Source: Rhizobacter sp.
GTDB lineage: Bacteria > Pseudomonadota > Gammaproteobacteria > Burkholderiales > Burkholderiaceae_C
NCBI GenBank assembly: GCA_023954175.1
Contig: JAMLIM010000007.1
Coordinates: forward strand, 1 to 64,000
Reading direction: 5' to 3'
DNA length: 64,000 nucleotides
Shown: piece after piece, positions 1 through 7,971 of the stretch
Numbering within the stretch: the first letter of the stretch is position 1
Layout of the letters: every line of letters starts with the position of its first letter
Notes under the pieces: generated by a model
Told to the model about the DNA's origin: nothing
The model's input: the letters and a program-made list of their open reading frames with translations, nothing else
The model's database searches: none
Position numbers and translations under genes: made by a program

Positions 1-18
1 GGGGCACCGCTCACCGCG

Positions 19-306
19 TCAAGGGTGCGCCTGTGGCCGGGCTGCGCCCGCCCTTGACTCGGCACGCGGCGCGGGGGTACGGCGCCGGTACGGCTCGCTG
101 CAGGACTCGCTCCACTTGTCGAGATCGGACCAGCGCCAGGCGACCGCCCGTGGCCCGACGTGGACCGGTGCCGGGAAGGTACCGCTGGCGATCAGGCGGT
201 AGATCGTCGAACGTCCGAGACCGGTGGCCGCGATGACGGTGGGCAGGCGTGCGAAGAGCCGCGGCGCTTCGGCGGGGAGAGTCGATCGGGTCTCGGCGTG
301 CTTCAT
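19..306 (-). CDS. AlpA-family phage/ICE transcriptional regulator
   Basis: This is a 95-residue protein whose middle part (about residues 19-65) is a MerR/AlpA-like winged helix. It has a GLGRSTIYRLI recognition helix, the turn SGTFPAPV, and a terminal SDLDKW segment, as in phage P4 AlpA and excisionase-like regulators that control integrase/excision genes. The ATG start is at 306. The C-terminal 30 residues are rich in Arg, Ala and Pro and look unstructured. No integrase is visible inside the window, so it is either the edge of an element lying to the left or an orphan remnant. The family call is fairly secure; the target is unknown. Confidence 0.75.
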   Translation of the reverse strand: MKHAETRSTLPAEAPRLFARLPTVIAATGLGRSTIYRLIASGTFPAPVHVGPRAVAWRWSDLDKWSESCSEPYRRRTPAPRAESRAGAARPQAHP

Positions 307-826
307 GACGATCGGGGGGAGCTACCAGGCAAGCGCGGGTCACGAAGTGCTTAGCTGGCCCGATGCATCGTCTTCGATGCGGATCGTCAGAGAGTAGCTC
401 TCTTCGAGCTCGAGGCCGGCGATGATTTCGGGCCGAAAATCGTCACGCTACGATCGGCGGCGGTGGGCTGCGATAGGTACAGCGACGGAAACGCCTCGAA
501 ATCCGGCGGCGCAATGTCGGGCGCGTCGCAGCGCGGAGAAGCTTTGGACTGGCGGCGTCGCGAAACGCTCCCGCAGTCCTGGCCTCGCCCGCAAGGCGCG
601 TCCTCCCAACGGCCACCGCCGACATGCAAGCCTGCGCCACTCGGTTCAGTCAAGCACGTCGCTGATTGTGGGCAGGTAAGGGGTACGACGGCCTACCGGG
701 CGCGCAGGCCTTGGAAACAATAGGCGTAAGGATGACGCTCTCTCCGCCAGGTCGCCAGGCTTTTCTTGGTGTGGCACGGCGTATTTCGTGCGTTCCCACC
801 ATCAAACCCGCCAACAGCGATCGCCG
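307..826. other. Gene-poor 0.5 kb stretch, possible decayed gene
   Basis: No convincing intact gene is seen. On the minus strand just upstream of the AlpA gene there is a protein-like run of about 34 codons ending near 342. It includes EIIAGLELEESYSLTIRIED, but it has no start codon and begins directly after an in-frame TAG. It looks like the 3' end of a broken gene that once preceded alpA. The rest (about 460-826) has no coding bias I trust. Confidence 0.35.
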
Positions 827-1135
827 TCAGGTGTTCAGCTTGCGCCCGAGCCGCTGCTCGACCGTCGCCACCTTGGATTGCAGTCGTCCGGTCGGGCCGG
901 CGCGGTAGTCGATCTTGATGTTGACGCTGATACGCGGGCAATCGCTTGCCAATGTTTCGAAGCAGGCAGTGACGACGCCCATGACCTCGGCCCACTCGCC
1001 TTCGAGGACTGTGCCCATCGGCGTCAACTGGTATGGCACCCCACTGCGGTCGATCACGTCGAGGATTCGCGCCACTTGCGCGCTGACGCTTTCGCCTTGC
1101 CCCAGCGGCGCCATCGAGAATTCGAGCAGAACCAT
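827..1135 (-). CDS. MTH1187-family thiamine-binding protein
   Basis: This 102-residue protein starts MVLLEFSMAPLGQGESVS and contains the segment TPMGTVLEGEW. Both fit the small ferredoxin-like-fold MTH1187/YkoF-related family (old DUF77), whose members bind thiamine-type ligands or act near thiamine salvage. I chose the ATG at 1135 because GGGAG lies about 8 bases upstream; a longer in-frame extension to 1237 lacks such a site and is not conserved-looking. It is a single-gene unit, and no thiamine biosynthesis genes are adjacent. The family assignment is good; the physiological role is inferred. Confidence 0.8.
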   Translation of the reverse strand: MVLLEFSMAPLGQGESVSAQVARILDVIDRSGVPYQLTPMGTVLEGEWAEVMGVVTACFETLASDCPRISVNIKIDYRAGPTGRLQSKVATVEQRLGRKLNT

Positions 1136-1305
1136 CACCGTCTCCCTGTCGTGACGTGGATCGATACGGATTGTGGATCCGCGCGCCGTTGGCTGGCTCA
1201 GCTTGAAGACCGGAGCGCGGTGAAGAACATGAAACACCTTCCGGTCGCCTGACGGTCTGTCGCGTTTCGCTCAGACCGGAAGAACCGCGCGCCGCGCAAC
1301 GGCAT

Positions 1306-1650
1306 TCAGCTCCGTGACGCGTACGCCCCCGGCCCGAGCTGCAGTCGCGCAAGTTGGCTGCGCACCGCGCGCAGCACCGACCCCAGCCACCAGGTCAGTC
1401 GTGCCGACAGGCCCCCCGCCACGATCGCGATCTGCACCTGCGCCGGGCCGAGCCCGCCGATCAGCACGCGGCCCTTGCCCAGGGCGTGCTCGCTGCCGGC
1501 GCGCAGTACCGTGTCGCCCGCCTCGCCCTCGCCGGTTAACCAGGTGGCGCCGCACAGCACCCGCACCCGGCCTTCACGGCCGCCATCCAGGATCAGCATC
1601 TGCTCGTGATCGAGGTCGATCGTTGCAATCGTCTGGATCTCGTTCCTCAT
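1306..1650 (-). CDS. DUF2917 domain-containing protein
   Basis: This protein of about 114 residues has a cupin-like beta-rich core: EQMLILDGGREGRVRVLCG, then a TWLTGEGEAGDTVLRAG block typical of DUF2917. A hydrophobic or arginine-rich tail (LTWWLGSVLRAVRSQLA) follows. ATG codons at 1662, 1656 and 1650 are all possible; the last is best spaced from a GGAG. The gene is transcribed divergently from the LysR gene, an arrangement that recurs in Burkholderiales and suggests control by that regulator. The function of DUF2917 proteins is not known. Confidence 0.7.
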   Translation of the reverse strand: MRNEIQTIATIDLDHEQMLILDGGREGRVRVLCGATWLTGEGEAGDTVLRAGSEHALGKGRVLIGGLGPAQVQIAIVAGGLSARLTWWLGSVLRAVRSQLARLQLGPGAYASRS

Positions 1651-1775
1651 CGCCATCTCCATTCGCACTGTGCATCCATCCGTGCCCAGTGACGCTATTG
1701 GAGGCGTAGTCAGCTGGTGTGACAAACGAAAAGATCGCAGTTGATGGATGCGTGCGTTGCATGTATGGTGCGTCA

Positions 1776-2726
1776 ATGGCCAAACCCCCAACGAGCGACA
1801 GGCGCCGGCGACGCCCGATCGGCCTGGCCGCGCTGCGCGGCTTCGAGTCGGCGGCCCGGCTGCTGTCCTTCACCGCCGCGGCAGCGGAGCTCAACCTGAC
1901 CCAGTCCTCGATCAGTCGACAGATCGCGGGGCTGGAACAGCAGGTCGGCAAGCCGCTCTTCGTGCGCAAGACACGGGCGCTCCTGCTCAGCCCCGCCGGC
2001 ACGCAACTGCTGCATGCGGTGCGTCAGGCGCTCAACGGCATCGACATGACGGTCGACGAGATTCGCGGTGCCGCGGGTGTGCGGCGCGTGACACTGAGCA
2101 CCTACGCGTCGTTCGCATCGCTCTGGCTCGTGCCGCGACTTGCGCTGTTCCAGCGCCTCCATCCCGATATCGAGATCAGGCTCGACGCGTCCGACCGCAT
2201 CGTCGACTTGCAGGACGAGGATGTCGACATCGCCATCCGCTGGGTACCTACAGGCAAGCTGCCGCCCGGAGCAACGCTGCTGATCGACGACGTCGTCGCG
2301 CCGGCCCTCAGCCCGCAGCTGCTCGGTGGGGTGAAGTTGCACGCACCCGCTGATCTAGCCAACTGGCCGCTGCTGGACCTGGACAGCAGCGTCCCCGGCA
2401 CGCAGCGGTTGAACTGGACGACCTGGTTCGACTACGCCGGCGCCGGCACGGTCGAGCCCGCGGCCGGGCGACTCGTCTTTTCCTTCCTCGACCAGGCCGT
2501 GCAGGCGGCCGTCCGCGGCCAGGGCGTTGCGCTCGTGCGCTCCCCGTTTCTGCAGGATTGCGTGGCCAACGGCGATCTGGTCATGCCCTTTCCCCGGATT
2601 CGCATGCCGATGAGCTATCGGCACGTGCTCGCCGTCAACCCGGCCGGCGCGCGCAAGCCGCACGTCGACACCTTTCTCGCCTGGTTGGCCGAGCAGTTCG
2701 AGCAGGCGCCGCGCCTCGGGGACTGA
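1776..2726 (+). CDS. LysR-family transcriptional regulator (GcvA-like)
   Basis: This 316-residue protein has an N-terminal winged helix (residues about 15-75: LAALRGFESAARLLSFTAAA, then LTQSSISRQIAGLEQ). A periplasmic-binding-like effector domain of GcvA type follows (TLSTYASFASLWLVPRL, DEDVDIAIRW, GQGVALVRSPF). GcvA-like LysR proteins often regulate neighbouring divergent genes, here the DUF2917 gene. I chose ATG 1776, at the sequence MAKPPTSDRR. In-frame GTG 1719 and ATG 1761 are alternatives, and none has a strong ribosome site. The effector is unknown. Confidence 0.85.
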   Translation: MAKPPTSDRRRRRPIGLAALRGFESAARLLSFTAAAAELNLTQSSISRQIAGLEQQVGKPLFVRKTRALLLSPAGTQLLHAVRQALNGIDMTVDEIRGAAGVRRVTLSTYASFASLWLVPRLALFQRLHPDIEIRLDASDRIVDLQDEDVDIAIRWVPTGKLPPGATLLIDDVVAPALSPQLLGGVKLHAPADLANWPLLDLDSSVPGTQRLNWTTWFDYAGAGTVEPAAGRLVFSFLDQAVQAAVRGQGVALVRSPFLQDCVANGDLVMPFPRIRMPMSYRHVLAVNPAGARKPHVDTFLAWLAEQFEQAPRLGD

Positions 2727-2867
2727 AGCTCGAACGGACGCTTGGGTCGCGGCGCCCGGCCGAAGGCGCGAACGGCCGGCAACTGCTGCGGCGAGGCAGC
2801 ATCAAGGCATGCCAATGCGCCACAATGACCAACGGCCCAGGCACATCGCCTAAGCCGTTGATTTGAT

Positions 2868-2943
2868 TGGTGGGCCCTGAGTGACTCGAACACTCGACCT
2901 ACGGATTAAGAGTCCGCTGCTCTACCAACTGAGCTAAGAGCCC
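2868..2943 (-). tRNA. tRNA-Lys(CTT)
   Basis: A complete 76-nt cloverleaf with encoded CCA. The acceptor strands are GGGCTCT and AGGGCCC, with discriminator A. The anticodon loop CTCTTAA gives anticodon CTT, which reads AAG. It lies 21 bases downstream of tRNA-Lys(TTT) on the same strand, so the two are probably processed from one transcript. Confidence 0.95.
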
Positions 2944-2964
2944 CACATTTGAAATTCTAATCGC

Positions 2965-3040
2965 TGGTGGGTTGTGCGGGATTCGAACCCACGACCAACG
3001 GATTAAAAGTCCGCTGCTCTACCAGCTGAGCTAACAACCC
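2965..3040 (-). tRNA. tRNA-Lys(TTT)
   Basis: A complete 76-nt cloverleaf with encoded CCA. The acceptor strand begins GGGTTGT, and the anticodon loop CTTTTAA gives TTT, which reads AAA and AAG. Its first ten bases are also the last codons and stop of tcdA, which runs in the same direction. The tRNA must therefore be cut out of, or terminate, the tolB-tcdA transcript, or have a promoter inside tcdA. Confidence 0.95.
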
Positions 3041-3855
3041 GGCAAGCCCGCGATTATATCGGGCGGCGTGTGCGCCACCGGCAACAGGCGCAGGACTTCG
3101 CTCGCGGCAACCATGCCGAAGGTCGCGGTCACGCTGACACTCGAGCCGTAGCCCTGGCAATTCAGGCTGCCGTCGAGCGCGCAATCGTCGCCGTCACCGC
3201 TTTGCGGGCGCTGCACCGGCTCGCGCGAGAACACGCACACCAATCCGAAGCGCCCCTTGCCCGGCGCGCCATGGTGTTTGCGCAGGCGCTGGCGCAGTGA
3301 TGCGAGCAGCGGATCGTGCGTCACCTCGGCCAGATCGGCGACGGCGACCTCCTGCGGCAGGCGCTTGCCACCGGCCGCGCCGGCGATGACGAGCGGTGCA
3401 GCGTTTTCGCGCGCCCAGGCAGCGAGTACGAGCTTCGCGCGCGGGTCGTCGCAGGCGTCGATCACGACATCGACCGGATCGGCCAGCATCGCGGGCCAGT
3501 TCTGCGCATCGACGAACGCATCGACGACACGCACCTCGCAGCCGGGATGGATGTCGGCGATGCGCCGCATCAGCGCCTCCCCCTTGGCCATGCCGAGCGT
3601 CGCGCCGAGCGCCTGCACCTGGCGGTTGATGTTCGATTCGGCGACGTGATCGAAGTCGATCAGGGTCAGCGCCGCGACGCCGCTGCGCGCCAGCGCCTCG
3701 GCGGCCCAGGAGCCGACGCCGCCGAGGCCGACGACGGCGACGCGCGCGGCGCGCATGCGGGTGTATGCAGGCTCGCCGTAGAGCCGGCGCAGGCCGCCGA
3801 AGCGGCGCTCGAGATCGGCGTCTGCGGAGGCGCCCACGACAGCTGGCTTGCTCAT
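3031..3855 (-). CDS. tcdA: tRNA threonylcarbamoyladenosine dehydratase TcdA
   Basis: This 274-residue E1/ThiF-like ATP-dependent enzyme dehydrates t6A at tRNA position 37 to the cyclic form ct6A. Visible features are the nucleotide-binding loop VVGLGGVGSWAAEALARSG (residues 41-59), the DFD..AESNINRQ motif (67-79), DACDD (133-137), and a conserved LNCQGYGS with Cys233. Length matches the family. The stop TAG (3033-3031) lies inside the 5' end of tRNA-Lys(TTT). The gene sits 40 bases behind a YeeE/YedE transporter gene and is probably cotranscribed with it. In E. coli TcdA works with the CsdA/CsdE sulfur-transfer pair, which is not seen here. Confidence 0.92.
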   Translation of the reverse strand: MSKPAVVGASADADLERRFGGLRRLYGEPAYTRMRAARVAVVGLGGVGSWAAEALARSGVAALTLIDFDHVAESNINRQVQALGATLGMAKGEALMRRIADIHPGCEVRVVDAFVDAQNWPAMLADPVDVVIDACDDPRAKLVLAAWARENAAPLVIAGAAGGKRLPQEVAVADLAEVTHDPLLASLRQRLRKHHGAPGKGRFGLVCVFSREPVQRPQSGDGDDCALDGSLNCQGYGSSVSVTATFGMVAASEVLRLLPVAHTPPDIIAGLPGC

Positions 3856-3895
3856 GCCGCCGCTGCCGCTGTGCCGCTCACGCCGCGCATCCCGA

Positions 3896-5017
3896 TCAAG
3901 CCCCGCGCTCGATGCGCCAGGCCTGCAGGCGCAGGGCCCCGACCGCGCCCGCGAGGATGGCCGCCAGTGCGACGAAGCTCGTCAGTCCCAGCGTCGAGAC
4001 ACCCGAGATGCCCTGCCCGATCGTGCAGCCCAACGCGGTCACGCCGCCGATGCCCATCAGCATCGCGCCGAGCAGATGGTCCGCCGTGTCCTGCACGCCG
4101 CGAAACGCTTCCCAGCGGAAGTGCCCCGACGCGAGCGCCTGCGCGGCGGAGCCTGCGACCATGCCGGCGACGGCGACGATGCCCAGCGTCAGCCGGTTGC
4201 TCGCGTCCGAGAAGACCATCAACCAGTCGAGCGCGTAGCCGACCGGCGCGACGAAGGAGAGCGACTCCATGCGCCGCGAATTCGTCGCCAGGAAGGCCGG
4301 CTCGAGCGTGTTCGGGTCCTCCGCGACAAAGCCGAGCACGCCCGACAGCCACCAGACGGCGACGACGATCGCGCCGATGCCGAGGCCCGCCAGCAGCGTC
4401 TCGTCGCGCCGTCCTTCGGGGCGCGCCAGCGCCCAGGCGATCAGGCCGCCGCCCATCAGCGCGCCGAGCGCGAGCGCAATCACGGCCCTGGGTGCGCCGA
4501 ACGCGTGCGCTGCGAGCGAGGGCAGATCCTGCTGCGCGGGCAGGTTGACGTAGACGGTATCGACACTGGCGACGCGCGCGACTGCCGGCAGGCCCTTGAG
4601 TGTCGCGATCGCGGACAGGCCGAGGACGATCGCCACGACGAGCGCCTTCAGATTGCCGCCGCCGACACGCACCAGCGTCTTGCTCGCGCAGCCCGACGCG
4701 AACACCATGCCGAAGCCGAACATCGCCCCGCCCACGAGCGCCGACAGCCACATGAAGCGCGTGCCGCCGTAGAGGCTGCTCGCGGGGTCGACCCAGCCGA
4801 GCCACACCATCGCGTTGAAGCCGACCATCGCGACGCCGATCGCAAGCAGCCACATGCGCATGCGCGTCCAGTCGCCCATGACGACGATGTCCGATACCGC
4901 GCCCATGGTGCAGAAGTGCGTGCGCTGCGCAATCGCGCCGAACGCCGCGGCAAGCACGAATCCGCCCATGAGCACCTGCAGCGACAGCGCCTGCAGATCG
5001 GGCACGGACGGGCTCAC
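3896..5017 (-). CDS. YeeE/YedE-family thiosulfate/sulfur transporter
   Basis: This 373-residue polytopic inner-membrane protein has about nine hydrophobic segments. It carries the three cysteine motifs of the YeeE/YedE (TsuA) fold that pass thiosulfate across the membrane: HFCTMG (Cys36), SGCASK (Cys110) and LGCTIGQG (Cys331). Those positions match the two-repeat architecture of the family. It starts 7 bases after the cpoB stop and precedes tcdA, so it lies inside the tolB-to-tRNA unit. A SirA/TusA-like partner (YeeD) is not adjacent. The import substrate, thiosulfate or another sulfur compound, is inferred from the family. Confidence 0.85.
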   Translation of the reverse strand: MSPSVPDLQALSLQVLMGGFVLAAAFGAIAQRTHFCTMGAVSDIVVMGDWTRMRMWLLAIGVAMVGFNAMVWLGWVDPASSLYGGTRFMWLSALVGGAMFGFGMVFASGCASKTLVRVGGGNLKALVVAIVLGLSAIATLKGLPAVARVASVDTVYVNLPAQQDLPSLAAHAFGAPRAVIALALGALMGGGLIAWALARPEGRRDETLLAGLGIGAIVVAVWWLSGVLGFVAEDPNTLEPAFLATNSRRMESLSFVAPVGYALDWLMVFSDASNRLTLGIVAVAGMVAGSAAQALASGHFRWEAFRGVQDTADHLLGAMLMGIGGVTALGCTIGQGISGVSTLGLTSFVALAAILAGAVGALRLQAWRIERGA

Positions 5018-5024
5018 GTCGGCG

Positions 5025-5819
5025 CTACTTCAGTGCCGAGATGCGCTCGCGGGCGACCTGTGCGGCCTCCGCCTTCGGATAGGCCTTCAGCAGATCGTCG
5101 AGCGTCTTGCGCGCGCCCTTCGAGTCCTTCAGTTCGAGCTGGCAGTTCGCGAGCGAGAGCAACGCCTCCGGCGCGCGCGGGCTGTCGGGCACGGCCGTCA
5201 CGAGCGAGCGGAAGGTGCCGATCGCCTGCGCGTAGTCGCGCTTGCCGTACTGCGCGTTGCCGAGCCAGAACAGCACCGACTCGGTGTAGCCGCTCTTCGG
5301 AAAGCGCTTCTGGAATGCAATGAAGGCATTCGCCGCAGCCGTGAACTCGCCCTTGCGGAAGATCGTCATCGCCTCGTCGTAGGCGCGGCGCTCGTCCGGG
5401 CTGGCCATGAACTCCTTGCCGTCGACCATGACCATCTGCGGCTCGAACTTGCCAAGCCGTTGATCCGTGCTCTGCTGCAGGTCCTTCTGCCGTTGCTGCA
5501 CCTCGGCGAGGTCGCGCGCAAGCTGCTCGTTCGTGCCGCGCAGCTTGGCGATCTCGCCGCGCAGCAGTTCGATCTGGTTCGACAGATCGAGCAGCGCGCC
5601 GCGCATCTGGTTGAGCTGCTCGCTTTGCTCCGTCTGGCGCGCCTTCAACTGCTCGCTGTTCTGGTCGACACGCTTGCGCAGGTCGAGGATCGCCTTGCGC
5701 GCTTCGTCGTCCTCGAACAAGGCCGCATGCGCCACCGGTGCGGCCAGCGCGCCGGCGAGTGCGGCGAGCGCGAGCAGCGCGCGCAGCGTCGTGCGGCCGG
5801 GGTTCGACACGGGGCGCAT
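5025..5819 (-). CDS. cpoB: Cell division coordinator CpoB (YbgF)
   Basis: This 264-residue periplasmic protein links peptidoglycan synthesis with Tol-driven outer-membrane constriction. It has a signal peptide (TLRALLALAALAGALAAPVAHA) and a coiled-coil trimerisation region (about 40-110: KAILDLRKRVDQNSEQLKAR, then EIAKLRGTNEQLARDL). A C-terminal block of TPR repeats follows (about 140-264: AYDEAMTIFRKGEFTAA, YTESVLFWLGNAQYGK). The ATG shares one base with the pal stop (TGATG), so translation is coupled. A longer in-frame upstream reading through pal is not real. Confidence 0.93.
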   Translation of the reverse strand: MRPVSNPGRTTLRALLALAALAGALAAPVAHAALFEDDEARKAILDLRKRVDQNSEQLKARQTEQSEQLNQMRGALLDLSNQIELLRGEIAKLRGTNEQLARDLAEVQQRQKDLQQSTDQRLGKFEPQMVMVDGKEFMASPDERRAYDEAMTIFRKGEFTAAANAFIAFQKRFPKSGYTESVLFWLGNAQYGKRDYAQAIGTFRSLVTAVPDSPRAPEALLSLANCQLELKDSKGARKTLDDLLKAYPKAEAAQVARERISALK

Positions 5820-6364
5820 CAGTGCAGCTTGAGCTCGGCGCGGCGGTTCTTCGCCATCGACTCTTCGTCGCTGCCCATCGCCACCGGGCGTTCCTTGCCG
5901 AAGCTCACCGATTCGATCTGCGCCTCGCTCGCGCCGAGCAGCACGATCGCGTTGGCGACCGCTTCGGCGCGCTTCTGCCCGAGCGCGAGGTTGTACTCGC
6001 GGCCACCGCGTTCGTCGGTGTGGCCCTCGATCACGAGCCGCTTCGATTTGTCCGACGAAAGCACCCGCGCATAGACCTCGATGATGTTGCGGTACTGATC
6101 CTTGACGATGAAGCTGTCGAAGTCGAAATAGATCACGCGCGGCGTGTTCGCAATGGCTTCGGCATTGGCCTTGTTCAGGTCGACCGAGGTCACTTTCGAT
6201 TGCGAGGTGCCGCTGGCGCCTGCGCCACTGGCGGCGTCGGACACGCTGGTCGGCGTGCGGGTCTCGACCGGCGGCGCGTTCTCGTCGAGCTTCACGTCCG
6301 AGGCGCAGCCTGCGAGCAGCACCGCGGCGATCAGTGCGCCCCATCTCCATTGCTTCGTGTTCAT
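5819..6364 (-). CDS. pal: Peptidoglycan-associated lipoprotein Pal
   Basis: This 181-residue outer-membrane lipoprotein has lipobox LLAGC (Cys20). A short disordered linker leads to a C-terminal OmpA-like peptidoglycan-binding domain with YFDFDSF, the diaminopimelate-contact motif EGHTDERGGREYNLALG, and RRAEL. It binds TolB and anchors the outer membrane to peptidoglycan. It sits between tolB and cpoB in the standard order, 31 bases after tolB, and overlaps cpoB by one base. Confidence 0.97.
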   Translation of the reverse strand: MNTKQWRWGALIAAVLLAGCASDVKLDENAPPVETRTPTSVSDAASGAGASGTSQSKVTSVDLNKANAEAIANTPRVIYFDFDSFIVKDQYRNIIEVYARVLSSDKSKRLVIEGHTDERGGREYNLALGQKRAEAVANAIVLLGASEAQIESVSFGKERPVAMGSDEESMAKNRRAELKLH

Positions 6365-6395
6365 CGTTGCGTTTCTCCTTGAGTAGATCGTGGTT

Positions 6396-7703
6396 CTAGC
6401 GGCCGAAGGGCCCCCACACGGGTTCCCGCACGTCGGTCTGCGAGACCGCGAGCGAGGTCTTGATCCGGCCGTCGAGCGTCGTCGTCATCAGCACGTCACG
6501 GCCCTGGGCCCGGCTCGCGTAGACGATCAGCCTGCCATTGGGCGCGAAGCTCGGGCGCTCGTCGTTGCTGGTGTCGGTCAGCATGCGCGGCGGGGCGTCG
6601 CCACCCAGATCCATCAGCGTCAGCCGCATTGCGCTGCCCTGGCGCGCGATGTAGGCCAGGTTGCGCCCGTCGGGGCTGATCGCCGGGCTGATGTTGTAGG
6701 CCCCGGCAAAGGTGACGCGTTGCGCGCTGCCGCCCTCGGCCGGCATGCGATAGATCTGCGGGCCGCCGCCCCGGTCGCTGACGAAGAACAGGCTCTTGCC
6801 GTCCGGCGAGAACACCGGCTCGGTGTCGATCGAACGGCTCGAGGTGATGCGCCGCAGGTTGCCGCCGCTGCGGTCCATCAGATAGATCTGCGAGCCGCCG
6901 TCGCGCGACAGCGTGACGGCAATCGTCTTGCCGTCGGGCGAATACGCCGGCGCGCTGTTCGAGCCGCGGAAGTTCGCGATTGCACGGCGCTTGCCGCTCG
7001 CCACCTCCTGCACCCAGACGACGGCCTTCTGCGTCTCGAACGAGACGTAGGCCAGTTCGCGCCCGTCGGGCGACCAGGTCGGCGAGATGATCGGCTCCGG
7101 GCTCGACAGCGCGACCTGCCCGCCCTCGCCGTCGGCATCGGCGATGCGCAGCGCGTACTGGCGGCCGGCCTTGGTGACGAACGCGATGCGCGTCGAGAAC
7201 ACGCCTTTCTCGCCGGTGAACTTCTCGTACACCGCATCCGCCACGCGATGCGCGGCGAGCCGCAGGTCGGCCGCCGGCACGGCCGTGCTCTGCGCCAGCA
7301 CCGGTTGGCCCTTGACGACGTCCCAGAGCCGGAAGCGTATGTCGTAGCGGCCGTCGGCGAGGCGCGAGACCGATCCCGTCAGCAACGCGTCGGCGCCGCG
7401 CGCACGCCAGTCGGCAAGCACCGGCTGCGCCACTTCGTCGATCACCTCGGGCGCATCGACCGGCCGGAACAGGCCGCTGCGCTCGAGGTCGGCGCGGATG
7501 ATCGCCGACACCGGTTGCGGCGCCTTGTCCTCGTCCTTGAACTTCGCGATCGCGATCGGCAGCTGGGTGCCGCCGACGCCGGAGATTTCGACCCGAAACT
7601 GCGCCAGGGCGGGTGCGCCGAACGTCATCCCCAACGCGCACGCGCCCGCGGTCAGCAGGCCCCGGCGCGAGAGGAATGGTGAAGGGCGGGCTTCTCGTTG
7701 CAT
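6396..7703 (-). CDS. tolB: Tol-Pal system periplasmic protein TolB
   Basis: This 435-residue protein has an N-terminal domain followed by a six-bladed WD40-like beta-propeller, with repeats of the SPDGR/SPDGK type (SPTWSPDGRELAYVS, YSPDGKTIAVT, FSPDGKSLFFVSD). The signal sequence contains SRRGLLTAG before a hydrophobic stretch ending APALAQ, so export by the twin-arginine route is possible, although the second half of the motif is not canonical. I chose ATG 7703 because the sequence upstream is not signal-like. The tolQ, tolR and tolA genes that normally precede tolB are absent, and a divergent msbA is there instead. Confidence 0.95.
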   Translation of the reverse strand: MQREARPSPFLSRRGLLTAGACALGMTFGAPALAQFRVEISGVGGTQLPIAIAKFKDEDKAPQPVSAIIRADLERSGLFRPVDAPEVIDEVAQPVLADWRARGADALLTGSVSRLADGRYDIRFRLWDVVKGQPVLAQSTAVPAADLRLAAHRVADAVYEKFTGEKGVFSTRIAFVTKAGRQYALRIADADGEGGQVALSSPEPIISPTWSPDGRELAYVSFETQKAVVWVQEVASGKRRAIANFRGSNSAPAYSPDGKTIAVTLSRDGGSQIYLMDRSGGNLRRITSSRSIDTEPVFSPDGKSLFFVSDRGGGPQIYRMPAEGGSAQRVTFAGAYNISPAISPDGRNLAYIARQGSAMRLTLMDLGGDAPPRMLTDTSNDERPSFAPNGRLIVYASRAQGRDVLMTTTLDGRIKTSLAVSQTDVREPVWGPFGR

Positions 7704-7971
7704 CAAGTTCGTTCCATCTTCGCAGTTGCTGTTGTCACCGATGGGCGCGCGGCCATCATCGGCGAAGCCGGGTGACCCCCGGGACGAAAGCACGTCGCAA
7801 ACCCGTTCGCTTGAAGACAAGGCTGACGGCGAGGTTGGCGACGTGTCGCGTGCGGATCATCCGGCGAGGAATTGAGGGGCCATTGTAGGCAGCCATGCAT
7901 CGAGCAGCACGGCGCACCCGGGCCTTTCCACGTGCAGCGGATAATCGACCGCGCCGCCGTGGCACCGACTC

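Noticed and set aside
422..723. Overlapping short frames in the gene-poor left stretch
   Set aside because: They are Arg/Ser/Pro-rich, without ribosome sites or recognisable motifs, and overlap one another on both strands.
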